Positions 52,209 through 61,254 of a stretch of 64,000 nt of DNA are shown here, one piece after another. The stretch is from Halobacteriales archaeon QS_4_69_31 (GTDB lineage: Archaea > Halobacteriota > Halobacteria > Halobacteriales > Haloarculaceae), in contig PXRP01000023.1 in assembly GCA_003021655.1 (NCBI GenBank), positions 37,731 to 101,730 of the forward strand. Direction: 5' to 3'. Both the position numbers and the translations under genes were made by a program. The notes under the pieces are model-generated. The model was not told the DNA's origin, made no database searches, and saw only the letters and a list, made by a program, of their open reading frames with translations. Within the stretch, counting starts at the first letter, position 1. Each line of letters opens with the position of its first letter.

Positions 52209-52666
52209 GCCACACTGTCGCCGCCGGTCGGTCCTGGGTCCGTGCCGTCGGTCGCCGCCGCCTGCTGGTCGTCGTCGCCGCCGGGCTCGTGCCGTGGGTG
52301 GTCGTCCCCTACGAGGTCGGCGCCAGCCTCGTCTTCTCCTTTGGCCTCGTGAACCAGAACCCGCTCAGTCTCCAGCCCGTCGTCGGGTACGTCCTCGTCC
52401 GGACCGGGCCGCTCCCGCCGTCGCTGCTTGCCTGGCCGACCGCGACTGTCCTGTACGTGCTCGCGGTCGCGAGCGCCGCGCTGGCCGCCGTCGAACGCGA
52501 GGACCGCCGCGTCACGGCCGGGTTGTTCGCGCTCGCCGGCCTCGACGTGCTGTATTTCGCCGTGGCCTTCTCCTCCGTGCGCCTGCGCGTGGTGGCGCTC
52601 CCGCTGGGCGTGGCGCTGCTGTGGCTGGCCGCCTGGGAGAGCCTGCCCGACGGCTGGCGACCCTGA
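52205..52666 (+). CDS. TIGR04206-like haloarchaeal membrane protein
   Basis: 153 residues with four membrane helices: LLVVVAAGLVPWVVVPYEVG, then LVFSFGLVNQNPLSLQPVVG, LLAWPTATVLYVLAVASAAL and a C-terminal pair. It matches my memory of the TIGR04206 family. Function unknown. Coupled to the DRG gene by a 4-base stop/start overlap. Confidence 0.75.
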   Translation: MSHTVAAGRSWVRAVGRRRLLVVVAAGLVPWVVVPYEVGASLVFSFGLVNQNPLSLQPVVGYVLVRTGPLPPSLLAWPTATVLYVLAVASAALAAVEREDRRVTAGLFALAGLDVLYFAVAFSSVRLRVVALPLGVALLWLAAWESLPDGWRP

Positions 52667-52800
52667 GAGTACCCGACGCCCGGCCGGGGGTCGGGGCCCG
52701 CCGGCCCGCGAGGGCCGGTCCCGTCTCCTGCGGCCTCCGGAACCCCCCGAAACGTTCGCCCGCCGGTATCCTTTTCGACCTCGCGGCCTACCGCTCGCAC

Positions 52801-53553
52801 ATGGACGCCACACTCGACCACACGATGGTCCGCGTCGAAGACCTAGAGGAGTCCCTGGAGTGGTACCAGACCCACCTCGACTACGAGGAGAAGGGCCGCT
52901 GGGAGGCCGACACGTTCACCAACGTCTTCCTCGGTCCCGAGGACGTCCACGACGAGGGCGCGTTGCTCGAACTCACATACAACCACGACGGCAGGTCGTA
53001 CACGATGGGCGACGCCTGGGGGCACATCGCCGTCCGCGTCGGAGACGTCCACGACGCCTACTACGAACTGATGGACGAGGGCGTCGAGGACTACCGCCGG
53101 CCCGAGGACAACCCGGGCTACGCGTTCGTCAAAGACCCCGACGGCCACGAGATCGAGGTCGTCGAGCGCGACCACGGCGCCCGCTGGAGCCTCGACCACA
53201 CGATGATCCGCGTCGAGGACGCCGACGCGGCGCTTGGCTGGTGGACCCGGAAGCTGGAGTACGAACACACCGGCCGCTGGGAGGCCGACACCTTCGCCAA
53301 CTACTTCGTGAAACCCGAGGGCGCCGCCCGGGAGGCGATGGCCGTCGAACTCACCTACAACTACGACGGGCGGAGCTACGAGATGGGCGACGCCTGGGGC
53401 CACCTCGCCGTCCGGGTCGAGGACCTGGAGGAGGGGTGGGACCGGCTCGTGACCCGCGAGGCCGAGGACTACCGCGACCCCGAGAGCTGTGGCTTCAACT
53501 ACGCGTTCACGAAAGACCAGGACGGCCACGAGGTCGAACTCGTCACCGCCTGA
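52801..53553 (+). CDS. gloA: Two-domain VOC protein (glyoxalase I-like)
   Basis: 250 residues made of two tandem VOC domains of about 125 residues (LDHTMVRVEDLEESLEWYQT and LDHTMIRVEDADAALGWWTR), each ending in the DPDGHEIE/DQDGHEVE metal-binding strand. Metal ligands His at the domain starts and Glu at the ends are present. Likely lactoylglutathione-lyase-like, acting on a methylglyoxal adduct with another thiol, since haloarchaea use gamma-glutamylcysteine; substrate inferred. The start follows CCTTTTC by about 30 bases. Confidence 0.85.
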   Translation: MDATLDHTMVRVEDLEESLEWYQTHLDYEEKGRWEADTFTNVFLGPEDVHDEGALLELTYNHDGRSYTMGDAWGHIAVRVGDVHDAYYELMDEGVEDYRRPEDNPGYAFVKDPDGHEIEVVERDHGARWSLDHTMIRVEDADAALGWWTRKLEYEHTGRWEADTFANYFVKPEGAAREAMAVELTYNYDGRSYEMGDAWGHLAVRVEDLEEGWDRLVTREAEDYRDPESCGFNYAFTKDQDGHEVELVTA

Positions 53554-53826
53554 CCCGGCGACCCCGGGCCGGTCGGTGTCTCCGTCCACGGTTGACCCAG
53601 TAGTCGGTCAGTATCCTGTGGTCCGCGGCCGATGCAGTAGCCGACTGATGTCCCCGCGACCCCGGGCGACCCAGCGGTCGGTCGGCGCCCCCCGACCCTG
53701 TCTCGGCCGACGCTCCAGTAGCCGGTCGATACTTCCGACCGGACGGCACCGACCCGGCCGGTCGCCCCCTCGTTGGCCACCGCTATCGGGGGGACTACAA
53801 AGGCGGATTTACCGACCGTTAGACAC

Positions 53827-53848
53827 GCGTCTGACAGGTGTCAGACGC
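53827..53848. promoter_or_regulatory. Perfect 22-bp inverted repeat upstream of the S-layer gene
   Basis: Arms GCGTCTGACA and TGTCAGACGC separated by GG. It lies about 85 bases before the csg TATA box, a good place for an activator or repressor site; as RNA it could also be a hairpin ending upstream transcripts. Confidence 0.6.
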
Positions 53849-53930
53849 ACGTGAATCAGTCACACGGCGGCTGAGCGCCCCGATCTGTCCGGCGCGGCCT
53901 CGACACATTCTCGTGCCGTTACCACAAAGC

Positions 53931-53938
53931 ATTTATAA
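53931..53938 (+). promoter_or_regulatory. TATA box of the S-layer glycoprotein gene
   Basis: ATTTATAA, a strong archaeal TATA box with A-rich CACAAAGC (BRE-like) before it. Initiation would fall near 53960, giving a leader of about 120 bases. Confidence 0.7.
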
Positions 53939-54082
53939 CCTCCAATAGTGGTTACGACCGTACCCCTACCCATGACTGCAGTATCGAGTACACCGGTTTC
54001 GGTTCGGCGCGGCCGAAGGCTGGTCGCGTGTCCGGCCGGGTGGAAAGTTGCTGTGGTCGCTGACAGATAACCCAATCAAACT

Positions 54083-57076
54083 ATGACAGGGACTAACGAC
54101 AAACTCCGCGGGTTGTTCCTCGCGGTGCTGATGGTCGTGTCGGTTTTCGCCGGCACCATCGCACTGTCGGGAACAGCAGCCGCGGCGAACACCGATCCGG
54201 GCGTATCGAGCGCCACGGAATCGGGCGACGTCCTGACGGTCGAATTCAACCAGACCGCACTGGGAGACGGCTCGCGGCTTGACGCCGAGCACTTCCAGGT
54301 CTGGGTGAAACAGGCCGGCGAGGACAACTTCACGGAGTATAGCACGAACAGCACTGCAAGTGTCACGCTGGACGACGCCGACATCGAGCACCCGTACAAC
54401 GGGTCGACGGCGAAACTCCAGATCGACGCCTCGCAGGGCTCGAACGGCGGCTGGGACGCGCTTGACCCGGCCGACGAGGTGAAGGTCAACATCACCAAGA
54501 TCGACAGTTCGAACGCGCCGGACGGCAAGTACACGACCGGCAACTTCACTGTCGATCTCACGGCAGCCACGATAGACTCGACCAGCTCCGACTTCAACAC
54601 GGAGGACTCGCCGGCTCGGGTCTATCAGGGTTCGCCGATCACGATCGCTGCCCGGAACGACAACACGCCGTTCCTCTGGGAGCGCGTGAGCGACAACCAG
54701 ACGATCCTCGAGGGGTCGACTGGCGAGAACAGCCAGGCGGTCACCTTCGACTCGGGTAACCTCGAAACCGGTACCGTCTACCGTCTGATCTTCAACCCGA
54801 CGGACAGCGGGACCCAGGACGTCTCCAACAAGGGCTCGCGCAGAGTCAGGTACGTCCGGGTCATCGACCTGGACCTCTCGGCGTCGCTCAACCAGGACGG
54901 GACCGAGTTCGACCACGACGAGAGCGTCGAACTCGACATCACCGGGGACGCCAACCGTGGTAACTCCGACCTCCTGGTCAACACCGGCATCGACAGTGAA
55001 ATCGGCACGATAGACAACGTCGGCCAGATCGACCTCAGCTACTCGTACTCGCAGGCGAACTCGCCCGCGGGCGACTACACTGTCACTGTGACAGACGTCA
55101 AGACCGGCATCACGGTGACTGCCGGCGAGTACTCGGTCGACGAGTTCCCGGAGGCTGACTCCGCGAGCTTCGGCAACGTCGGCCGCGAAGAACGTGGCGA
55201 CGTCGCCGAGATCCCGATCAACCTCCAGGGCACCGAGGATGAGGCGCCCGTCGTGGTCCAGATCGGTAACAAGGGCGACGTGAACTACGTCGTCAACGTT
55301 ACCGTCGAGGACACCAACGGCGACGGCGAGATCGTCCTCGAGTTCAACAGCTTCAATGCGGGGACCAACATCTCCAAGCGCGTGGTAACCGCGCAGGGAG
55401 CTGACGAGGTCACCGCCTGGAGCAACGAGTCCGGCTCGTTCCTCGAGGACATCGACGACCTCGCGCAATCCGAGGGCCGCGGCATGGTGAGCAAGAACGC
55501 GACGCAGGCGAAGCTGGCGACGCTCGACGCGGCGACCTACGACCTGGAAGTCTCGACTGCGGCCGAAGGTGACAACATCACCGACCCGCAGTTCTCGAAC
55601 TTCTCGGCCGAGGACGCCAGCGCGCTGAACCTCAACTCGCGTGCGACCGAGAGTAGCAGCGTGTGGGTCTCGCCGGAAGGCAGGACCAACACGGTCGACA
55701 AGGCCTACCTCTACGACAACATCGACGACAGCGCGGACGAGGTCGACGGTAACGTCACCCAGTCCGACATCGCGGCGACCGACGAGATCATCGTCCACCA
55801 GGTCGTCGCGACCGGTATCGAGGGCGCGATGCGCAACCGCACCGACCGCGGTGCGAACGCCACCGTCGCGTTCCTCGAGGAACTGAACACGTCCAGCCGC
55901 TCCGGCGCCTACGCGGTGTTCGATGCCGCGTTCCGGGAGCAGAACCCCGGCCCGAACGCCGCCAAGGAGCGGTTCGACCTCGACACCACGAACCTCAAGG
56001 TCATCCCGGACTACCAGAACGATACTTACTTCCTGGTCGTCAAGCTCTCTGGCATCGACCAGAGCAAGCTCGAGGGCGGTCAGGAAGGCGGTCAGGACTG
56101 GGACGCCCGCTTCGGACTTGAAAGCTACGACGCCGTCGGTCCGGTCATCGGCGGGACCGGTGGCGGCACCGTCGAGTCCGAGTGGACGTTCTACGACGCG
56201 TCCGCCTCGTTCAACAGCAGTGAGGGCGACACCGTCGTCGTCCGGACCCAGTCCAACCAGACCATCGCGGGTACGACCAACGTCGCACCCGGGACGGAAC
56301 TGGAGATCCGGGTCCGCGGTCCGACCTATCTGGAGATCTTCAACGTGCGCGTCACGCCGAACCGCACGTGGTCGCTGACGACCGACGTCTTCGACGAGAA
56401 GGCCTCCAACGAGTCGCTCACGCTACGGGCGCTCTCGAAGGGTCTCGACGACCCCGAGATCGGGTCCGCTCCCGGCGAGGTCCGCGGCATCCCGCAGGCC
56501 ACCGTGAGCTTCAGCGACCAGGCGGTCGTTGACTCCGACAACCAGGAGGTCGTCGTCGACTCCGCCACGCTCTCCGAGGGTGGCTACGTCGTCATCCACG
56601 AGGGTGGCGCAGGCGGCGAGGTCATCGGCTCCAGCAAGTACCTGAGCTCGGGTTCGCACCAGAACATCCGCATCAATCTGGACACCCCGATCGACGGTGA
56701 GACGACGCTGGTCGCGATGGCCCACCTCGACACCAACGGTAACAACCTGTACGAGTTCCCGGACGCCGACGGTCCGTACGCTGACGCGGACGGGAACCCG
56801 GTCATCGACAGCGCGACCGTGAACGTCGACACGCCGACGCCGTCGCCGACGCCGTCGCCAACGCCGACGGACACGCCGACGGATACGCCGACGGACACGT
56901 CGACGGCTACGGACACGGACACGGCTACGGGCACGGGCACGGCTACGGCCACGGACACGGACACGGAGACGCCCGGGCCCGGGACCACCACTGAGGGTGG
57001 CCCCGGCTTCGGCATCATCGTCTCCGTCATCGCGCTCCTCGCGGCTGCGCTCCTCGCGGCGCGCCGTCGCGACTAA
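54083..57076 (+). CDS. csg: S-layer glycoprotein with PGF-CTERM sorting signal
   Basis: 997 residues. Signal peptide of about 34 residues (GLFLAVLMVVSVFAGTIALS, cleaved near AAAA-NTDP), a long acidic beta-rich ectodomain with many N-x-S/T glycosylation sites, a Thr/Pro-rich stalk of DTPTDTPT-type repeats for O-glycosylation (about 915-970), and the C-terminal PGF motif (P974-G975-F976), one hydrophobic helix and RRRD. It forms the two-dimensional surface lattice. The PGF-CTERM is cut by archaeosortase A, whose gene follows 132 bases later, and the protein is then lipid-anchored. Third positions show the highly expressed bias of csg genes. Confidence 0.95.
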   Translation: MTGTNDKLRGLFLAVLMVVSVFAGTIALSGTAAAANTDPGVSSATESGDVLTVEFNQTALGDGSRLDAEHFQVWVKQAGEDNFTEYSTNSTASVTLDDADIEHPYNGSTAKLQIDASQGSNGGWDALDPADEVKVNITKIDSSNAPDGKYTTGNFTVDLTAATIDSTSSDFNTEDSPARVYQGSPITIAARNDNTPFLWERVSDNQTILEGSTGENSQAVTFDSGNLETGTVYRLIFNPTDSGTQDVSNKGSRRVRYVRVIDLDLSASLNQDGTEFDHDESVELDITGDANRGNSDLLVNTGIDSEIGTIDNVGQIDLSYSYSQANSPAGDYTVTVTDVKTGITVTAGEYSVDEFPEADSASFGNVGREERGDVAEIPINLQGTEDEAPVVVQIGNKGDVNYVVNVTVEDTNGDGEIVLEFNSFNAGTNISKRVVTAQGADEVTAWSNESGSFLEDIDDLAQSEGRGMVSKNATQAKLATLDAATYDLEVSTAAEGDNITDPQFSNFSAEDASALNLNSRATESSSVWVSPEGRTNTVDKAYLYDNIDDSADEVDGNVTQSDIAATDEIIVHQVVATGIEGAMRNRTDRGANATVAFLEELNTSSRSGAYAVFDAAFREQNPGPNAAKERFDLDTTNLKVIPDYQNDTYFLVVKLSGIDQSKLEGGQEGGQDWDARFGLESYDAVGPVIGGTGGGTVESEWTFYDASASFNSSEGDTVVVRTQSNQTIAGTTNVAPGTELEIRVRGPTYLEIFNVRVTPNRTWSLTTDVFDEKASNESLTLRALSKGLDDPEIGSAPGEVRGIPQATVSFSDQAVVDSDNQEVVVDSATLSEGGYVVIHEGGAGGEVIGSSKYLSSGSHQNIRINLDTPIDGETTLVAMAHLDTNGNNLYEFPDADGPYADADGNPVIDSATVNVDTPTPSPTPSPTPTDTPTDTPTDTSTATDTDTATGTGTATATDTDTETPGPGTTTEGGPGFGIIVSVIALLAAALLAARRRD

Positions 57077-57177
57077 GCGCTGAACCATCGGGCTGACGCC
57101 CGACCCCGACGTTCGACATTTTTTCGGCGCTCGCCTCGCCAGCGGCGGCTGTGTCCGGCCGGCACACAACGACAAGA

Positions 57178-57184
57178 CATATAG
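57178..57184 (+). promoter_or_regulatory. TATA-like element of the archaeosortase gene
   Basis: CATATAG centred 28 bases before ATG 57209: a separate leaderless promoter, so artA need not depend on the strong S-layer promoter. Confidence 0.6.
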
Positions 57185-57208
57185 TGGTCTCAGCGAAGAT
57201 CAGAAACG

Positions 57209-58192
57209 ATGCTCGATGCCTTGCTGTCGTGGCTGGCGTGGGCCACGCAGTTCTCGGACCCGCTCGCGTGGCTCGTCCTCGCGACGTTGCTGGCCACGGC
57301 CGTCCTCGACTGGGCGGGCCACCGCGAGCGGGCCCGCCTGGCGGGGCTGGCGGGGTGGGTCCTGTTCGGCGTCTTCTGGCTCTCGCTGGTGTATCACTTC
57401 GCCGTCGTCCAGCGGAGCATCGTCGAAGGGGTCGGCAGCGTCCTGGCGGTGCCACTGGCCGTCTACGTCGGCCTGTTGCTCTGGCAGGGCCGGGACTCGC
57501 TGTTCGTCCTATCGCGTGCGGTCGTCGTGATGGGGCTGGTGTTTTTCCCCGTCGAGTCGGTCGCGGCCATCCAGCGCCCGCTCGTCGAGACAGTGACCCG
57601 CCAGACGGAGTTCCTCATGAGCCTGACGGGCCACGACCCGGCGGTCGTCAGCGGGTCGGCGGTCGAACAGCGGGACCTCGACCCCTACCGGAACACCTTC
57701 GTGTTCATGACCGACCTGCCCTACACCGAGGAGACAGAGACCCACCGGATCACCTACACGATACTGGTCGCCTGTACCGGACTGGGGAGCATGGCCATCT
57801 TCGCCGGACTGGTCGCGGCCGTCGAGGCCCCGCTCCGGCGGAAACTCCGGGCGCTGGCCGTCTCGCTACCGGTCATCTACGTGCTCAACCTTTTCCGGAA
57901 CGTCTTCATCGGCGTCACGTTCGGCAAACAGTACCTCCACGTGTTCCCCGACGTCGTGTTGGCGCTGTTCGCCAGCGAGGAGGCCCCGAAGGTCTCGTAC
58001 TTCGTCGGCGACCGGATCATCTCACAGAGCCTCTCCGTGGTCGCGCTCGTCGGGATCACGTATCTCGTCGTCCGCGAACTCCCGGAGGTGCTCGCGGTCG
58101 TCGAGGACCTCCTGTTCGTCGTGACCGGGAGCGAGTACGACCTCGAAGGGGCGCTGGACATCGGGCCCGTGCGCGCCGACGGCGGCGGGTAG
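57209..58192 (+). CDS. artA: Archaeosortase A
   Basis: 327-residue membrane transpeptidase-like enzyme with about eight helices, which processes PGF-CTERM proteins for lipid anchoring. Seen: candidate catalytic Cys189 in ILVACTGLGSMAIF, Arg230 in LNLFRNVFIG and Arg269 in GDRIISQS. The spacings Cys-Arg 41 and Cys-Arg 80 equal those of the Haloferax volcanii residues I recall as C173, R214 and R253. It directly follows the gene of its main substrate, csg, on the same strand. Confidence 0.95.
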   Translation: MLDALLSWLAWATQFSDPLAWLVLATLLATAVLDWAGHRERARLAGLAGWVLFGVFWLSLVYHFAVVQRSIVEGVGSVLAVPLAVYVGLLLWQGRDSLFVLSRAVVVMGLVFFPVESVAAIQRPLVETVTRQTEFLMSLTGHDPAVVSGSAVEQRDLDPYRNTFVFMTDLPYTEETETHRITYTILVACTGLGSMAIFAGLVAAVEAPLRRKLRALAVSLPVIYVLNLFRNVFIGVTFGKQYLHVFPDVVLALFASEEAPKVSYFVGDRIISQSLSVVALVGITYLVVRELPEVLAVVEDLLFVVTGSEYDLEGALDIGPVRADGGG

Positions 58193-58960
58193 TCACTCCA
58201 GCAGTTCCTGCGGTGCACCCCCGAGTGCCGCCAGCGCGTCGCGTTCGACGTGGTGGAGGTCGCCGGGGACGACCAGCAGGTGGAGGGGGTCGCCGAACGA
58301 CTCCGTCGCGAGCGTCGAGAGCCGCGCCGCCCGGACGACCGGGTCGGGCCCCCCGGCGCGGACGACGGCAACGCCCAGTCCGTCCCGCCAGGCACCGGCG
58401 AGGGCCTCGGCCGCCCCGTCGGCCCGCATGTAGGCGTCGTGTTGGGCGTCGATGTCCAGGAACACGAGCGTGTGCAACCCGCGCTCGCGGTTTTGCTCGA
58501 CCGTCTCGACGACGCTGCCGGGGACGCCCTCGCCGCCGTGGGACCGCTCGAAGGGCAGCGTCGTCGCCTTCCCGAAGCGGTAGTTCTGGAGCCCCGTGAG
58601 GGCGCTGGCGGCCGCCTGTGCCGTGGTCCCGTGGACGACGCGGGTCTCTATCCCGCGGTCGTGGGCGCGCAGGCGCAGGTCGACGTGGGTCGTCGAGATC
58701 ATCGTGTCGCCGGCGGTGAGAAAGACCACGTCGTCGGCCTCGGCGTCCGCGAGAACGTCCTCGGGGGACCGCTCGACGCCGGCGCGGTCCCGGACCTCGA
58801 TGTCGACGCCGTGGAAGCTTTCGAGGTCGGCGACGGTCGCGCCGGCGAGTTTGCTCGTGTAGAACTCGGCGACGATACGGTCGGCGGCCGCGATGGCGTC
58901 CCGGCCGGCGACCGTCACCGAGCGCTCGTCGTACAGGCCCAGTCCCACGAACGTGAGCAT
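58193..58960 (-). CDS. dphB: Diphthine synthase
   Basis: 255-residue SAM-dependent methyltransferase of the tetrapyrrole-methylase fold that methylates the modified histidine of elongation factor 2 (diphthamide synthesis). Seen: MLTFVGLGLYDERSVTVAGR, FLTAGDTMISTTHVDLRLRA, VHGTTAQAAASALTGLQNYR, KATTLPFERSHGGEGVPGSV. Convergent with artA (adjacent stops). Confidence 0.95.
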   Translation of the reverse strand: MLTFVGLGLYDERSVTVAGRDAIAAADRIVAEFYTSKLAGATVADLESFHGVDIEVRDRAGVERSPEDVLADAEADDVVFLTAGDTMISTTHVDLRLRAHDRGIETRVVHGTTAQAAASALTGLQNYRFGKATTLPFERSHGGEGVPGSVVETVEQNRERGLHTLVFLDIDAQHDAYMRADGAAEALAGAWRDGLGVAVVRAGGPDPVVRAARLSTLATESFGDPLHLLVVPGDLHHVERDALAALGGAPQELLE

Positions 58961-59047
58961 ACCCCCTCTCGGCGGGCGAGCGAATTAAGCCCCGCGACGC
59001 GCCGCGGGAAGCGTCAGGCTTACCGCCCGAGGGCGGCGAGCGTGTGT

Positions 59048-60031
59048 ATGGCGGTTCCCTGCGTCCGCGTCCCCGTCGCGGAGGGCGAGGCCACCCGTCG
59101 ACGCCTCGCCGCAGAGGACCTGGTCGACCACTCCCGCGAGATCGAGACCGCCGACGGGTGGATCTACATCCCCGTGACCGACCCGTTGGCCGTCGACGAG
59201 GACCTGACGGTCGTCTCCCGCGCGGTCGAGACGCGCGACACCCAGCAGACGCCCGCCGACCTGGTCCCGTTCGACCCCTCCTACGAACGGGTCGGGGACG
59301 TGGCCCTCGTCGACGAGGACGACCCCGGGCGCGCGGCGGCGCTCGCGTCGGCTATCGTGGAGTCGGACCTGCCCGTCGGGACCGTCCTCGACCGGGCCTC
59401 GAAGGTCAAAGGCCAGCAGCGCGTCCGGGACTGGGAGGTGCTGGCCGGCGAGGGCACGGAGACGGTCCACCGCGAGTACGGCTACGAGTACCTGGTCGAC
59501 CTGGCGGCGGTCTACTTCTCGCCGCGGCTGGCGACCGAGCGCCACCGCGTCGCCGAACAGGTCGCCGCGGGCGAGCGAGCGTTCGACATGTTCGCCGGGG
59601 TCGGCCCGTTCGTCGTGCCCTTCGCGGGGCGGGGCGCGACCGCGGTGGGCGTCGACGTCAACCCCGATGCGGTGAGGTACATGCGCGAGAACGCACGGCG
59701 CAACGGCGTCGCCGACCGCGTGACGGCGGTCGAGGGGGGCGTCCGCGAGGTCGCCGCCGACTACGAGGGCTGGGCCGACCGTATCGTGATGAATCTCCCC
59801 CACAGCGCCGACGACTTCCTCGACACCGCGGTCGCGCTGGCCGGCGACGAGGCCGTGGTCCACTACTACGACATCCAGCACGAGTCGGACCCCTACGGAC
59901 CCGGCGAGACGGCGGTCCGCGAGGCCGCCGAACCCGACTGCGACGTGACCGTCGAGACGCGCCACACCGTCCGCTCGTACGCGCCCCACGAACTGAACGT
60001 CTGTCTGGACGTTCGACTGACCCGGGCGTGA
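59048..60031 (+). CDS. trm5: tRNA (guanine37-N1)-methyltransferase, Trm5 type
   Basis: 327-residue class I SAM methyltransferase making m1G37 in tRNA. Seen: the N-terminal D1-like part (VPVAEGEATRRRLAAEDLVD), motif I FDMFAGVGPFVVPFAGRGAT, VGVDVNPDAVRYMRENARRN, and the catalytic MNLPHSADDFLD (N-x-P-x). Archaeal Trm5/Taw2-like enzymes look alike; full length and N-terminal domain favour Trm5. The tRNA gene that follows is unrelated in function but close (66 bases). Confidence 0.9.
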   Translation: MAVPCVRVPVAEGEATRRRLAAEDLVDHSREIETADGWIYIPVTDPLAVDEDLTVVSRAVETRDTQQTPADLVPFDPSYERVGDVALVDEDDPGRAAALASAIVESDLPVGTVLDRASKVKGQQRVRDWEVLAGEGTETVHREYGYEYLVDLAAVYFSPRLATERHRVAEQVAAGERAFDMFAGVGPFVVPFAGRGATAVGVDVNPDAVRYMRENARRNGVADRVTAVEGGVREVAADYEGWADRIVMNLPHSADDFLDTAVALAGDEAVVHYYDIQHESDPYGPGETAVREAAEPDCDVTVETRHTVRSYAPHELNVCLDVRLTRA

Positions 60032-60097
60032 CCGACTCCCAGGGGCGGGCCGATTCGCAATCCTTATTGTTGCTATCGATACAAACTGTGAGTGCGC

Positions 60098-60172
60098 GCC
60101 GGTGTAGCTCAGACTGGCTAGAGCGAATCCTTCGTAAGGATTAGGCCGAGGGTTCAAATCCCTCCACCGGCT
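60098..60172 (+). tRNA. tRNA-Thr (anticodon CGT)
   Basis: Complete cloverleaf: acceptor GCCGGTG/CACCGGC with discriminator T, D-arm GCTC/GAGC, anticodon stem AATCC/GGATT with loop TTCGTAA (anticodon CGT, reading ACG), short variable loop AGGCC, T-arm GAGGG/CCCTC with TTCAAAT. No intron. CCA is not encoded. A partial copy of its 3' end lies 100 bases downstream, so it has probably served as an integration site. Confidence 0.97.
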
Positions 60173-60345
60173 TTCTGTGACGAACGGACGTGAGGAGCGA
60201 ACGCCGCCGTAGGATTTGAACCAGGGAACGGAGCGAAGCGGAGTGACCGTGGTTCAAACTGCCTCCACCGGCTTCCCGTAAGGGTTCAAGTCCTTCCTGT
60301 AATCCTGATAGATAGGTGGAGTGTCACTAGTGAACCACCGATGCG
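60173..60345. repeat. Duplicated tRNA 3'-end fragments (possible attachment site)
   Basis: 60251-60274 repeats the 3' half of the tRNA T-arm and acceptor (GGTTCAAA...CTCCACCGGCTT). A second T-arm-like piece follows at about 60284-60303 (AAGGGTTCAAGTCCTT), and an inverted one at about 60212-60224 (GGATTTGAACC). Tandem tRNA 3' ends of this sort are left by repeated integration at a tRNA gene. The inserted DNA begins on the right. Confidence 0.6.
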
Positions 60346-60564
60346 CTAGCCCTGTTCGCGGAGCATCTCCCCACTCCGATCGACGAGGTGGATCCAACTG
60401 GCGTAGATATTGAAGCCAGCAGTCACATCGCCTCCGTTATAAACCACAGTCGAATCCTCGTACTCACAAGCATCTCGGTGCGCCCGCGCGCGTCCATCCC
60501 TCGGCTCGGTCAGCAAGCGAAATATCGCCCAAGCATAAATTCCGAAAATTATAATTTGTTTCAT
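60346..60564 (-). CDS. Hypothetical 72-residue protein of the inserted segment
   Basis: MKQIIIFGIYAWAIFRLLTE (hydrophobic start, signal-anchor-like), then polar sequence with EYEDSTVVYNGGDV. Codon use is AT-richer than in the core genes. It is divergent from the next gene with only 42 bases between. No family recognised; may be spurious. Confidence 0.4.
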   Translation of the reverse strand: MKQIIIFGIYAWAIFRLLTEPRDGRARAHRDACEYEDSTVVYNGGDVTAGFNIYASWIHLVDRSGEMLREQG

Positions 60565-60606
60565 AAAGTATTCTCCGCTGCTGAAATACCGGGTGTCAGA
60601 GAAAGA

Positions 60607-61254
60607 GTGGCTAATCCTTTCAAACCTGTATTTGACCTACGGGCGGCCTGGTTCGTACTTTTCTACGCAGTGCTGGCGGTAGTGTTCCTCCTCAAGTCCC
60701 GTTATAAAATCAAGAAACCGTTCGTGGCCAGTTTCTTTCTCCTCCTCTGTTTGACGACAGTCGTCGGTACACAATTTCTGCCGTTCATAGCCTGGAACAA
60801 ATTTCCGAACACGTATCCACAAACAGAAACCGACTACGAACTTCGAGTCGTGACAGAGGATGGTGAGGAACTCGTTTATGATACACGGGCAACTCTCGGT
60901 GGGACTGAAGTGATGGATCCGTATCTTACGAGAGATATGGCTGAGGAATACTCGAACTGCGAGAGCATCGAAGCAATGGAATATCTGCTTCGCAGGGCAC
61001 GCGCCTACCGGAACAGTGTAGAGCAACGCTCAATATTGGCATTCACTCGGTTCCCACCCCACGGTTTAGACGATTGGTGGACGAAAAAGGAGATCAAGCA
61101 GTACGCGAAGTTTACGGGCATCCGCCTGTATGCGCGAAAGATCGTGTCCTCAGAAGACGGAACTGCGATCAAATCGGTCTCGGAGCGGATGGTGACCGAG
61201 TATCGGGAGTCTTCTGAACACGAATGTCCGGAGGTTACTGGAATCGGGGGGTGA
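60607..61254 (+). CDS. Membrane-anchored protein, partner of the HTTM gene
   Basis: 215 residues from a GTG at 60607 (the frame is open further upstream to 60388). Two membrane helices (AAWFVLFYAVLAVVFLL, FVASFFLLLCLTTVVGTQFL) then a soluble domain beginning PNTYPQTETDYELRVVTEDG. Layout and position match the small proteins (DUF5819-like) usually encoded before HTTM proteins; this is resemblance in layout, not a firm family call. GC is clearly lower than in flanking genes, suggesting transfer. It overlaps the next gene by 31 bases. Confidence 0.65.
   Translation: MANPFKPVFDLRAAWFVLFYAVLAVVFLLKSRYKIKKPFVASFFLLLCLTTVVGTQFLPFIAWNKFPNTYPQTETDYELRVVTEDGEELVYDTRATLGGTEVMDPYLTRDMAEEYSNCESIEAMEYLLRRARAYRNSVEQRSILAFTRFPPHGLDDWWTKKEIKQYAKFTGIRLYARKIVSSEDGTAIKSVSERMVTEYRESSEHECPEVTGIGG

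Larger units (their letters stand above)
53554..54082. other. Long upstream region of the S-layer gene
   Basis: 529 bases without a gene. 53570-53770 holds degenerate 40-60-base repeats built of CAGTAGCCGGTCG-like and GACCC-like pieces. Then come the 22-base inverted repeat at 53827, the TATA box at 53931 and a leader of about 120 bases to the csg start. A long leader is also known for other haloarchaeal S-layer genes. Confidence 0.6.
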
